A DNA stretch of 13,666 nt from Verrucomicrobiales bacterium (GTDB lineage Bacteria; Verrucomicrobiota; Verrucomicrobiia; Limisphaerales; UBA1096), in contig JAPPPH010000263.1 in the NCBI GenBank assembly GCA_028817635.1, positions 1-13,666 of the forward strand, in the 5' to 3' direction. Under the pieces are notes generated by a model, which saw only the letters and a list, made by a program, of their open reading frames with translations, had not been told where the DNA came from and searched no databases. The number at the start of each line of letters is the position of its first letter. The first letter of the stretch is position 1. Made by a program: the position numbers and the translations under genes. Below, piece by piece: positions 10,801 through 13,666 of the stretch.

Positions 10801-13666
10801 GGGAGTCGGACAGTCACCGGAATCACCTCGACCTGCTATTCACGTACAACAACGTGCTGCTATTCGACTACGGCAACGCCTCGGATGGTGGCCGCATTTC
10901 CGGCGCGCAGCCGGAGCGCTGGGACAACAACTGGCATCTCGTTGAGGTTTATCGGGACGGTCCGACCGGCCGCGTTGCTGTGGGTGGCGTGACGGTGTTC
11001 GAGGGCGAATTCACGGATGACCTTGCCGTCGATGTAGACGGGACACTTTCGATCGGCGGCGTGGGCACGCTGCATCACGGTGGCGCGGTCGCCGAGGTGC
11101 TGGTGTACAACCGTACTTTGTCTGCGGAGGAAGTGGCAACGGTGAGAAACATTATTGCCAACAAGTTCGACCTTCCGGTAATGGCAAACCAATTGCCGAC
11201 GATTGCCCTGACCGAGCCTGTGGAGGGGACTTCATTCAAGGCGGCTTCCACTCGGCGCTTGGTTGCGACCGCGAGTGATGCGGATGGCACCGTGACCAAG
11301 GTTCAGTTTTTTGCTGACGACAAATTGATCGGCGAAGACAGCGAGACTCCGTTTGAGTCGGACTGGACACCAACGACCGCAGCCAGCGTGGTACTGACCG
11401 CCGTGGCGACCGACGACCGTGAAGGCCAGTCCACATCCGATGCAATCAACGTGACAGTGCTGCCACCGAACGTGGGGCCGGAAGTGGTCATCACCTCGCC
11501 AAGCGCAGGCAGGGGCGTGAGCGTGGGCTCGACGTTAAAAGTGAGTGTGACGGCATCGGACAGCGATGGTGACGTGACTGAGGTTGAGTTCGTGTCGGGA
11601 GACGAGAGCTTGGCCAAGCGGAGCGAAGCGCCGTACGAGGTTGATTGGCGCTTGGCCAAGCCGGGGCTGCATACGCTGACAGTGAAGGCGACCGACAATG
11701 ACGGAGCCGTCACCGAGGCGGTCGTGGCCGTGGCGGCCTACGGCGAAGTGCCGGTGCCGGTCGATGGGCTGCGGCTGTGGCTGGACGCCGGCAATGGGCT
11801 GACCACCGGAGCGGATGGCGTGGTCAGTAGTTGGGCTGATCAAAGTCACTTTGGGCATGACGTTGGCCAAGCGGAACTGGGCCTGCAGCCGACGCTGGTT
11901 GCTGATGCTGTGAACGGAAAGCCGGCACTGCTCTTTGACGGTGAGGACGATGCGTTGGCCCGGGCAGATGTGGCCGGCGCTGATCTGCTATCTGCCGATG
12001 AAGTGAGCGTGTTTGCAGTCGTACGGCAAAAATGGCAGAGCAAAGTGAACACTGTGGTGGCGTGGGAAGCGCCAAACTACAAAAACCACATGGCGCTGCT
12101 GACGAGTTACAACAACAAATTCCTGATCGATTACGGGCATGCTTCAGAGGGAGGCCGGGTCAGCGCAAACCAGCCGGAGGGTTGGGACGACGAGTGGCAC
12201 GTGCTGGAGTTCGTCCGCAGCGGCAACACAGCCAAGGCACAGGTCGGCAGCACGGAGATCGAGTTGAGCGAGTTCAGCGATTCGTTGGAGGTAGACGCCT
12301 TGGGGACGCTGAGCGTGGGTGCGGTGCCGAAGCTGGCGTTCGGCGGCGAGATCGCCGAGGTGCTGGTTTACAACCGCTCGTTGACGAACCCGGAACGTGA
12401 TGGTGTACGTGGATACTTGGGAGCGAGGTACGGGCTGTTCGTAATCGAAAACGAGCTTCCCGCGGTGGCGATGACCAAGCCCGAGGCGGGTACGGAAATC
12501 AAACAGGGCAACCCACTGTTACTCAGTGCCGAGGCATCCGATCCGGATGGATCGGTGGCGCGGGTGCTGTTTTTCAGCAGCGGCAAAAACCTCGGTGTGG
12601 ACGAGAGTGCGCCGTTTGAGCTGGAGTGGATACCGGACAGCGAAGGGGAACAATTGCTGACAGCGGTGGCGGTGGACAACCGTGGCGGCGAGACGATTTC
12701 GTCGGTCGTGAGCGTGACGGTGCTTCCGCCCAATGTCGGGCCGGAGGTGGTCATCACGTCGCCAAGCGCAGGCAAAGGCGTGAGCGCGGGATCGATATTG
12801 AAGGTTAGCGTGACGGCGTTGGACAGCGATGGCGATGTGACAGAGGTTGAGTTTTTGTCGGGAGACGAGAGCTTGGCCAAGCGGAGCGAAGCGCCTTACG
12901 AGGTGGATTGGCGCTTGGCCAAGCCAGGCCTGCAATCGCTGACCGTGAAGGCGACCGACAACGATGGTGCAGTCACCGAGGCAACTGTCACTGTCGCCGC
13001 CTACGGCGAAACACTGGTGCCAGTCGATGGTTTGCGGCTGTGGTTGGACGCCGGCAATGGTTTGACCACTGGAGCGGATGGCGTGGTCAGCGGTTGGGCA
13101 GATCAAAGCCATTTCAGCCACGACGTTGGCCAAGCGGAATTGGGTCTGCAGCCGACGCTGGTTGCCGAAGCCTTGAATGGCAAGCCGGCGTTGCTGTTTG
13201 ATGGCGAGGACGATTTTCTGGCCCGAGTGGATGTGGCGGGTGCTGATCTTCTGTCGCCGGATGAGGTGAGTGTGTTTGCGGTCGTCCGACAAAAATGGCA
13301 AAGCAAAGTGAACACCATCGTGGCATGGGAGGCGCCGAACTACAAAAACCACATGGCGCTGTTGACGAGCTACAACAACAAGTTCCTGATCGACTACGGG
13401 CACGCCTCAGAGGGCGGCCGAGTCAGCGCAAACCAGCCGGAGGGCTGGGATGATGAATGGCACGTTTTGGAGTTTGCACGGGCCGGGAATCTATCGACTG
13501 TAAAGGTGGATGGAGAATCCGTCGAGATGGGCGAGTTTGGTGAATCGCTCGAGGTGGATGCCTTGGGCGTTTTGAGTGTGGGCGCAGTTCCGAAGCTGGC
13601 ATTCGGCGGCGAGATCGCCGAGGTGCTGGTATACAATCGCACACTTTCGACAGGTGAACACAAGTC
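1713..13666 (+). CDS. Giant secreted multi-domain Ig/InlB/LamG repeat protein, 3' end outside window
   Basis: One frame stays open for 3984 codons from ATG 1713 to the window edge with no stop, so the protein is at least 430 kDa and incomplete. The start is supported by the signal peptide behind it and by an in-frame stop (TGA 1659-1661) upstream with no other ATG/GTG/TTG between. A purine run (1684-1690) lies 22 nt upstream, too far for a normal ribosome binding site. Domain order: signal peptide 1-37; acidic D-x-D-x-D loop 57-65; propeller-like module about 225-672; Ig-like 675-757; composite units A-E about 785-2536; four beta-sandwich domains about 2540-2926; then beta-sandwich plus LamG-like units to the end. 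I found only one cysteine (residue 2141) and no catalytic motif. The family context suggests extracellular adhesion or glycan binding; this is inference. The C-terminus, where an anchor or sorting signal would be, is not visible. Confidence 0.93.
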   Translation, partial: MTSGFSKLRLLANRWKSIIIPSFFTLGAALAVVAIAADAPASGPTAATEAPPITLSDLDGDGDLDLLVDAPLGQAPAQAVDVYANDGNRMTPLASGLAKRDLDTELAELLPGYSRFIAGMEVEKVPTEDQLGQAPLPPLPPGMEELASDPMAAPERFDDSSSSLGEDYPLVRTHTINFAAMSDRVSAANPGPDETVRRHRLLSISKMGGLPEEEFVPEGPSLLGGDFKPGMRDHFLGVIDNHTAIPADTHGAVGPEHLMVALNTEIAVQTREGELLSKVGLSDFWGGFDHGFVFDPKVVYDHLAKRWVLFTIADVNTTKSAVLIGLSKTSNPNGEWDMASIRVHPTSVKTNYLYADYPSVGYNGKWLAASVNMYKGTNEVAGTKEFVGSRIYAFHKPDYIRNDRAFYTQFDDPGYFTVVPATTHDAADTNLLFVTENSTRALRISALSGKVGQEHYTPKFATTPLKDIVPWEFSIGKTNISPQKGTAKNIFGNDSRMHALIKRNGKLWAAHHVFLPEGVTNVNRTAVQWWNLETNATIIQRGYIQDTNGVKQYTFPSIAVNKNNDVLIGYSGFTKDTYASAYYSYRKAADPLGEMSKPALFKSGVAPYVKLRADGRNSWGDYSATQVDPNNDTDMWTIQMYAETRNTDQKGIPDDKRDRWGTWWGHVAFQPDDPPVIVVHPANQTIMQFGSTVELSVQAKGAETLTYQWRFDNKDIEGATQASYTIDNFQPEHMGRYEVVVRNAVGYTRSKTAVLDAVLPSIGSPANVKIIDGSNVTMTTAPTPVETVIGIHTNVVLKVEPKGTGPFAYQWSFNGEAIDGATASSVDIGVMTPATEGAYTVNVRTAIGEANSEPAQLEWLIFDEPEFFNLSLTGEQLGFQVHGHRWTTNVFEYSFDLKNWKTLLKGGEEDLMFNASGKNSKAIDRPSGVNALYVRALLKTEKYSKNAIGYTRVTYPAGKSLIANPLSREDGNTLAKLFTGFPDGTTLAKLDEATGELTVNVFEGGAWENPEMTLDPGEGAVLDLAGENAVTVDYFGVALQGDLASVIPAKAALRSALTPAEGGVASALGLPESEGLQVQLLDNETGAYVTYTFADDAWQPAEPSVALGQAFRVTAVAALEWDQSVAYNAIILPEVTTQPEDQVVTSGSWLGLSVRGVGDPLDYQWFFKGEAIEGATRNALAFEEAAEANAGEYTVRLTNRFGSVTSLPADVAVHYVINRDTTGAGRIVLTPLQDHYAPGTAVTVTGVPDEGYSFASWGGDASGDSAQTTVTVGKHLTVTADFSRDYIMPTLKDAHFRADGTFQFTVVAEPGVKNNIQYSFDLENWVDHSTQTNPGELHVPVIPPAGSVGMYFRVLVTGKGYSDNIVGYHLLEVPTGQSLLSSPLAKVDNTLATLLPSGPANLTVSTWNSEAGEWTASTFGEAWSNAGLTIAPGQAALFDNKTGSAVTLKFTGQVTQGSLSAAIPVGDSYHAATLPLAGEVSTDFELPTAEGLKVSLLNNATGEWTTSTFTDGAWSPTEPGLAAGQGFRVTSLDSLNWSRDINLNSQGTPKIVSQPVGALRIAGQPMTFSVEATGTPLEYQWRFNGMNIDGATSATLQLANVQHANAGDYTVYIRNPFGNILSATAALDVQYTLGVAAEGHGAVTHAPELETYPHKSRVVLNAVPKKGYVFTGWSGAASGVANPLAVTMDTNKSIIGSFTRDVVPPEYRSVKINDAGQLEWVQVGRPGKTLTSDYSLDLLNWQQFTSDSSASGEIRIPFNRPAGINNLFIRTWEEETGYAARALGYVTLTVPAGYSLVANPLSNGGNRVSDIFPSAPSGSTLSKFNAMTGKWEANTFTDAWSQPGMTLAPGEGAVFKNEGAAFDVVLAGFTPWAETTLGIPAGKSVVSPRLAKGGLLSSRLGMPMVDGLKVELLNNATGKYDAYTVSAGAWSPAEPAVALGQAFIVTAPSAIEWTHDPTIPMVTSPPTDLAILSGGKAGFIVKAVGEPLTYQWLFDGKPIAGATASAMQLPVATAANAGRYSVVVSNGFGKTVSPAAQLDIYYTLKLAIEGRGRIELDPKKSAFLAGSKVTLNATPATGYSWMHWSGDEASGDSTFTVTMDAHKTITANFSRDYIMPDLSEAGFDDKGRFTFILTSEPNANCEIQATIDGVRWQKLGSYQNKNGIVRIPLAYSGEVAKQMVRILVPDELAPGRIAGHSQNYVGYINLDIPAGQSLYHVPLVLSGNTTIATLFQNAPKDSTISILNSETGEWAEGTLAETWSNASTELKQGSIFKFTNAGDPFRVILTGAYAGQGGEVSLVDGHFGYPAPLSGVIGNDLQFPTSAPAGTKLGLLQSNGETTWYTFDGASWSPSEPSLGTMQAVQVDVPDEAVAWQTHGAPDHNRKPIVRAITGDGTHLAGTTTLLELDAVGTPMSIQWTKNNEPIPGATQRWLQLANLVPGQAGRYAVTLRNAFGIENSNPVEVNVHYSLTTVVAAGEGAIGVEPSLPTYPPGTEVTLTAKPGEGLGFDNWEGDASGTEESITIVMDGHKTVSIRYLSDNQPPTVAIVSPRAGQFFSAPGDVEISLDASDPDGSITHVIYERKTEGTDEWVALGQADSADGVFTWENAGEGVYEIRATVTDNRLAKAVSEPVKITLTTGNLPPVIVSTYPAEGDFVAVPGKFTFKVVAYDPDGDIKSIAVNRGTFFPAHGPTYWNENDDGHSVLTDTRWETGYYPKSSKVKFIVDVTDNQDKVTTLDVIFTVNHAPTVELTAPAAGAEFVSPATISLTANASDNAADGDMRHVDFFANGELVGRSTKAPYAFTWEGVEAGEYQITAAVTDRHRQTVETEPVTIQVLQGAFVALVQPETNIAVKPGGTTRLEAEVQAGSAAVAKVEFFKNDQLIGTDNEAPYALDWTEAEAGVYQLTAKVTDAKGGTAMTEAVEAAVFDSADYPALGLRLWLDGSTVTQEASKVSAWVDRTPFGHDTSQAEVGQQPAFHSEGINGQPAIVFDGEDDILSGTANGATLLDSTAASLFLVMKQDGGSRNNAVFGWESDSHRNHLDLLFTYNNVLLFDYGNASDGGRISGAQPERWDNNWHLVEVYRDGPTGRVAVGGVTVFEGEFTDDLAVDVDGTLSIGGVGTLHHGGAVAEVLVYNRTLSAEEVATVRNIIANKFDLPVMANQLPTIALTEPVEGTSFKAASTRRLVATASDADGTVTKVQFFADDKLIGEDSETPFESDWTPTTAASVVLTAVATDDREGQSTSDAINVTVLPPNVGPEVVITSPSAGRGVSVGSTLKVSVTASDSDGDVTEVEFVSGDESLAKRSEAPYEVDWRLAKPGLHTLTVKATDNDGAVTEAVVAVAAYGEVPVPVDGLRLWLDAGNGLTTGADGVVSSWADQSHFGHDVGQAELGLQPTLVADAVNGKPALLFDGEDDALARADVAGADLLSADEVSVFAVVRQKWQSKVNTVVAWEAPNYKNHMALLTSYNNKFLIDYGHASEGGRVSANQPEGWDDEWHVLEFVRSGNTAKAQVGSTEIELSEFSDSLEVDALGTLSVGAVPKLAFGGEIAEVLVYNRSLTNPERDGVRGYLGARYGLFVIENELPAVAMTKPEAGTEIKQGNPLLLSAEASDPDGSVARVLFFSSGKNLGVDESAPFELEWIPDSEGEQLLTAVAVDNRGGETISSVVSVTVLPPNVGPEVVITSPSAGKGVSAGSILKVSVTALDSDGDVTEVEFLSGDESLAKRSEAPYEVDWRLAKPGLQSLTVKATDNDGAVTEATVTVAAYGETLVPVDGLRLWLDAGNGLTTGADGVVSGWADQSHFSHDVGQAELGLQPTLVAEALNGKPALLFDGEDDFLARVDVAGADLLSPDEVSVFAVVRQKWQSKVNTIVAWEAPNYKNHMALLTSYNNKFLIDYGHASEGGRVSANQPEGWDDEWHVLEFARAGNLSTVKVDGESVEMGEFGESLEVDALGVLSVGAVPKLAFGGEIAEVLVYNRTLSTGEHK
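1924..1937. repeat. Perfect 14-bp iterated palindrome, copy 1
   Basis: CGCTTGGCCAAGCG, perfectly self-complementary. In the giant gene it reads P-L-G-Q-A, soon after the signal peptide. Two more cores follow within 180 bp (2001, read L-A-K; 2104, read L-G-Q-A). Confidence 0.9.
2385..3728 (+). other. N-terminal secreted beta-propeller-like module
   Basis: Residues about 225-672. It contains AIPADTHGAVGPEH (D248 to H257), then NTEIAVQTREGELL, DPKVVYDHLAKRWVLF and ADYPSVGYNGKWL. This series (P-x-DT-x-GAVGP-x-H, DP-x-V-x-YD-x-x-x-x-RW, DYP-x-x-G) recurs in many secreted bacterial proteins of unassigned function and looks like successive propeller blades. It closes with WGDYSATQVDP and WGTWWGHVAF. 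No protease or hydrolase active site is recognised. It is the only module of this type in the protein. Confidence 0.65.
3735..3983 (+). other. Ig-like domain 1
   Basis: Residues about 675-757, beginning PVIVVHPANQTI. It has the bacterial Ig-like landmarks TYQWRFDNKDIEGAT (strand C tryptophan) and GRYEVVVRNAVGYT (strands F-G). There are no cysteines, as is usual for this bacterial group. It stands alone, without the partner domains found in units A-E. Confidence 0.8.
4065..5102 (+). repeat. Composite unit A: Ig, YSxDLxNW and double PAGxSL domains
   Basis: Residues about 785-1130. The Ig-like domain (AYQWSFNGEAIDGAT, GAYTVNVRTAIG) passes straight into YSFDLKNW, without the InlB-like domain found in units B-E. 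Next comes YPAGKSLIANPL ... NTLAKLF ... TTLAKLD and its second half ending AEPSVALGQAFRV. I associate this two-half domain with verrucomicrobial secreted proteins, but know no proven function. Three iterated palindromes fall here (cores 4632, 4671, 5032), two of them only 39 bp apart. Confidence 0.75.
5029..5042. repeat. Perfect 14-bp iterated palindrome, copy 2
   Basis: CGCTTGGCCAAGCG in the second half of the unit A PAGxSL domain, read A-L-G-Q-A. It is positionally equivalent to the copy at 7525-7538 in unit C. The equivalent site in unit B reads AAGQGF without the motif. Confidence 0.9.
5103..6350 (+). repeat. Composite unit B: Ig, InlB-like, YSxDLxNW, double PAGxSL
   Basis: Residues 1131-1546. 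Ig-like (DYQWFFKGEAIEGAT, GEYTVRLTNRFG); divergent InlB B-repeat-like domain at 5358-5561 (YAPGTAVTVTGVPDEGYSF then ASW); the linker RDYIMP; NIQYSFDLENW; and PTGQSLLSSPLAK with its second half. It has no exact palindrome, only the one-base-off forms CTGGCCAAG at 5862-5870 and CTGGCCAAGCG at 6007-6017. Confidence 0.78.
6351..7589 (+). repeat. Composite unit C: Ig, InlB-like, YSxDLxNW, double PAGxSL
   Basis: Residues 1547-1959. Ig-like (EYQWRFNGMNIDGAT, GDYTVYIRNPFG); InlB-like domain at 6606-6809 (GYVFTGWSGAASG); DYSLDLLNW; and VPAGYSLVANPL with its second half. Palindrome cores are at 7380 (SPRLAKGG) and 7528 (VALGQAF). The latter is at the same position as the copy in unit A. The spacing from the unit B linker (5562) to the unit C linker (6810) is 1248 bp. 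Confidence 0.78.
7525..7538. repeat. Perfect 14-bp iterated palindrome, copy 3
   Basis: CGCTTGGCCAAGCG in unit C, read A-L-G-Q-A, at the position homologous to the copy at 5029-5042. Confidence 0.9.
7590..8861 (+). repeat. Composite unit D: Ig, InlB-like, YSxDLxNW-like, double PAGxSL
   Basis: Residues 1960-2383. Ig-like (TYQWLFDGKPIAGAT, GRYSVVVSNGFG); InlB-like domain at 7839-8045 ending RDYIMP; a diverged 'YSxDLxNW' region (ATIDGVRW); and IPAGQSLYHVPL with a diverged second half. It carries the protein's only visible cysteine (residue 2141, codon 8133-8135). No palindrome core occurs here. The linker is 1233 bp after that of unit C. Confidence 0.76.
8862..9320 (+). repeat. Composite unit E, truncated: Ig and InlB-like only
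   Basis: Residues 2384-2536. Ig-like (SIQWTKNNEPIPGAT, GRYAVTLRNAFG) followed by an InlB-like domain at about 9111-9320 (YPPGTEVTLTAKPGEGLGF, NWEGDASG). The 'YSxDLxNW' and PAGxSL parts that should follow are missing, and the array switches to a different domain type. Palindrome core 9009 has the variant flanks GTTGGCCAAC (reads L-A-N). Confidence 0.74.
9330..10490 (+). repeat. Four tandem cadherin/Ig-type beta-sandwich domains
   Basis: Residues about 2540-2926. They begin at about 9330 (PPTVAIVSPRAG), 9630 (PPVIVSTYPAEGDF), 9933 (NHAPTVELTAPAAG) and 10215. Shared landmarks are an opening P-x-V ... SP/AP, a middle DPDG or similar acidic turn, VEFF or VDFF with xLIG, APYxxxW, and a closing VTDxxG-like strand. 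This is the bacterial Ig-like (Big) fold of secreted proteins. Acidic D-x-D turns suggest possible calcium binding. Palindrome cores are at 9484 (ALGQAD) and 9576 (NRLAKAV). Confidence 0.72.
9481..9494. repeat. Perfect 14-bp iterated palindrome, copy 4
   Basis: CGCTTGGCCAAGCG in the first cadherin-like beta-sandwich domain, read A-L-G-Q-A. The domain type is unrelated to the other L-G-Q-A sites, so common descent of the protein segment does not explain the shared DNA. Confidence 0.9.
10500..11180 (+). other. LamG-like (concanavalin A-like) domain 1
   Basis: Residues about 2930-3156. It opens GLRLWLDGSTV, followed by SAWVDRTPFGHD, PAIVFDGEDDIL, NNWHLVEVYRD and AEVLVYNRTLSAEE, the landmarks of LamG/concanavalin A-like jelly-roll domains in secreted PVC-group proteins. 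These domains commonly bind glycans or mediate adhesion. It is the most diverged of the three copies and contains no palindrome: where copies 2 and 3 read HDVGQAELG, it reads HDTSQAEVG. Confidence 0.75.
11184..11468 (+). other. Beta-sandwich domain between LamG 1 and copy 2
   Basis: Residues about 3158-3252. It begins ANQLPTIALTEP and shows VQFFADDKLIGEDSETPF and AVATDDREGQ. Its counterpart after LamG 2 begins ENELPAVAMTKP at about 12447. It has no palindrome; the place where the following domain has LAKRSEAPYEVDW reads LIGEDSETPFESDW here. Confidence 0.68.
11469..12731 (+). repeat. Tandem repeat copy 2: beta-sandwich, LamG, beta-sandwich (1263 bp)
   Basis: Residues 3253-3673. It begins NVGPEVVITSPSAG, carries LamG-like domain 2 from about 11757 to 12430 (GLRLWLDAGNGL), and ends with a second beta-sandwich (ELPAVAMTKP). 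The next copy starts exactly 1263 bp later. Palindrome cores lie at 11610, 11652 and 11863. Compared with LamG 1, the LamG-to-LamG offset is 1254 bp, so this unit and the previous one share the same architecture at greater divergence. Confidence 0.88.
12732..13666 (+). repeat. Tandem repeat copy 3: beta-sandwich and LamG, cut by window end
   Basis: Aligned without gaps to copy 2 for nearly its whole length; most residues are identical, and about 60 consecutive residues around KWQSKVNT...WHVLEF differ only once. Many differences are synonymous third-position changes, so the duplication is recent but not fresh. Palindrome cores at 12873, 12915 and 13126 match those of copy 2. The LamG-like domain 3 starts near 13020 and is almost complete where the window stops. 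Confidence 0.88.

Larger units (their letters stand above)
1924..13133. repeat. Dispersed family of 17 TTGGCCAA-core palindromes inside the giant gene
   Basis: 8-bp cores start at 1927, 2001, 2104, 4632, 4671, 5032, 7380, 7528, 9009, 9484, 9576, 11610, 11652, 11863, 12873, 12915 and 13126. Thirteen of these have the full 10-mer CTTGGCCAAG; the ones at 4632, 11863 and 13126 begin with G instead, and the one at 9009 is GTTGGCCAAC. Outward flanks tend to CG on the left and CG on the right. Ten cores fall in the codon phase giving L-A-K or L-A-N; seven fall in the phase giving L/V-G-Q-A; none is in the third phase. The strand is meaningless because the motif is palindromic. Confidence 0.9.

Noticed and set aside
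1924..13133. Palindrome copies as CRISPR repeats, or as a CRISPR-like array
   Set aside because: Spacing is irregular (39 bp to more than 2 kb), repeats are only 8-14 bp, and they lie inside translated sequence.
1924..13133. Palindromes as a simple result of repeated L-A-K or L-G-Q-A peptides in homologous domains
   Set aside because: Copies occur in unrelated domain types, in two codon phases, and once outside genes. Only the pairs 5032/7528, 11610/12873, 11652/12915 and 11863/13126 are at homologous positions.
12519..13403. Minus-strand open frame of 294 codons in the LamG repeat region
   Set aside because: Shadow frame. Its apparent repetition only mirrors the 1263-bp tandem repeat on the plus strand.
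1..13666. tRNA, rRNA, insertion sequences, transposase genes or phage genes
   Set aside because: None seen on either strand.

Overview
The window most likely comes from a Verrucomicrobiota (PVC group) bacterium. The evidence is: high GC with a GC-rich third codon position; a very long secreted protein built from Ig-like, InlB-type, LamG-like and a 'PAGxSLxANPL' domain that I associate with verrucomicrobial secreted proteins; intergenic hairpins of a kind I recall from that phylum; and weak or absent Shine-Dalgarno sites. This assignment is inference from style and has not been checked by a database search.

Layout. Bases 1-282 are non-coding and unusually rich in perfect inverted repeats: five hairpins plus one copy of a palindrome, all within bases 18-195. 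The last hairpin is placed to terminate the gene on its right. Bases 283-1590 (minus strand) hold serS, a complete and normal-looking seryl-tRNA synthetase with a GTG start. A 122-bp divergent spacer follows, with two back-to-back sigma-70-like promoters. From 1713 to the end of the window (13666, plus strand) there is one uninterrupted reading frame of 3984 codons with no stop, so its 3' end lies outside.

The giant protein reads, in order: signal peptide; short Ca-loop-like acidic segment; a 'PADTHGAVGPEH' secreted beta-propeller-like module; an Ig-like domain; then five composite units (A-E) that mostly combine Ig-like, InlB-like, 'YSxDLxNW' and double 'PAGxSL' domains with a period of about 411-422 residues. 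Near base 9320 the domain content switches. After that come four cadherin/Ig-type beta-sandwich domains, then units of beta-sandwich domains plus a LamG-like lectin fold, with spacings of 418 and 421 residues. The last two units are close duplicates. The protein looks like a secreted, near cysteine-free adhesion or glycan-binding giant.

The most interesting signal is at DNA level. The 8-bp palindrome TTGGCCAA, usually as CTTGGCCAAG and up to the perfect 14-mer CGCTTGGCCAAGCG, occurs 18 times in 13.7 kb against about 0.2 expected. Seventeen copies are inside the giant gene. They are read in two frames (L-A-K/L-A-N or L/V-G-Q-A), never in the third, and often sit where homologous domains have unrelated residues of the same length. 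This resembles a highly iterated palindrome (like cyanobacterial HIP1, but with a different sequence) spreading through coding sequence.
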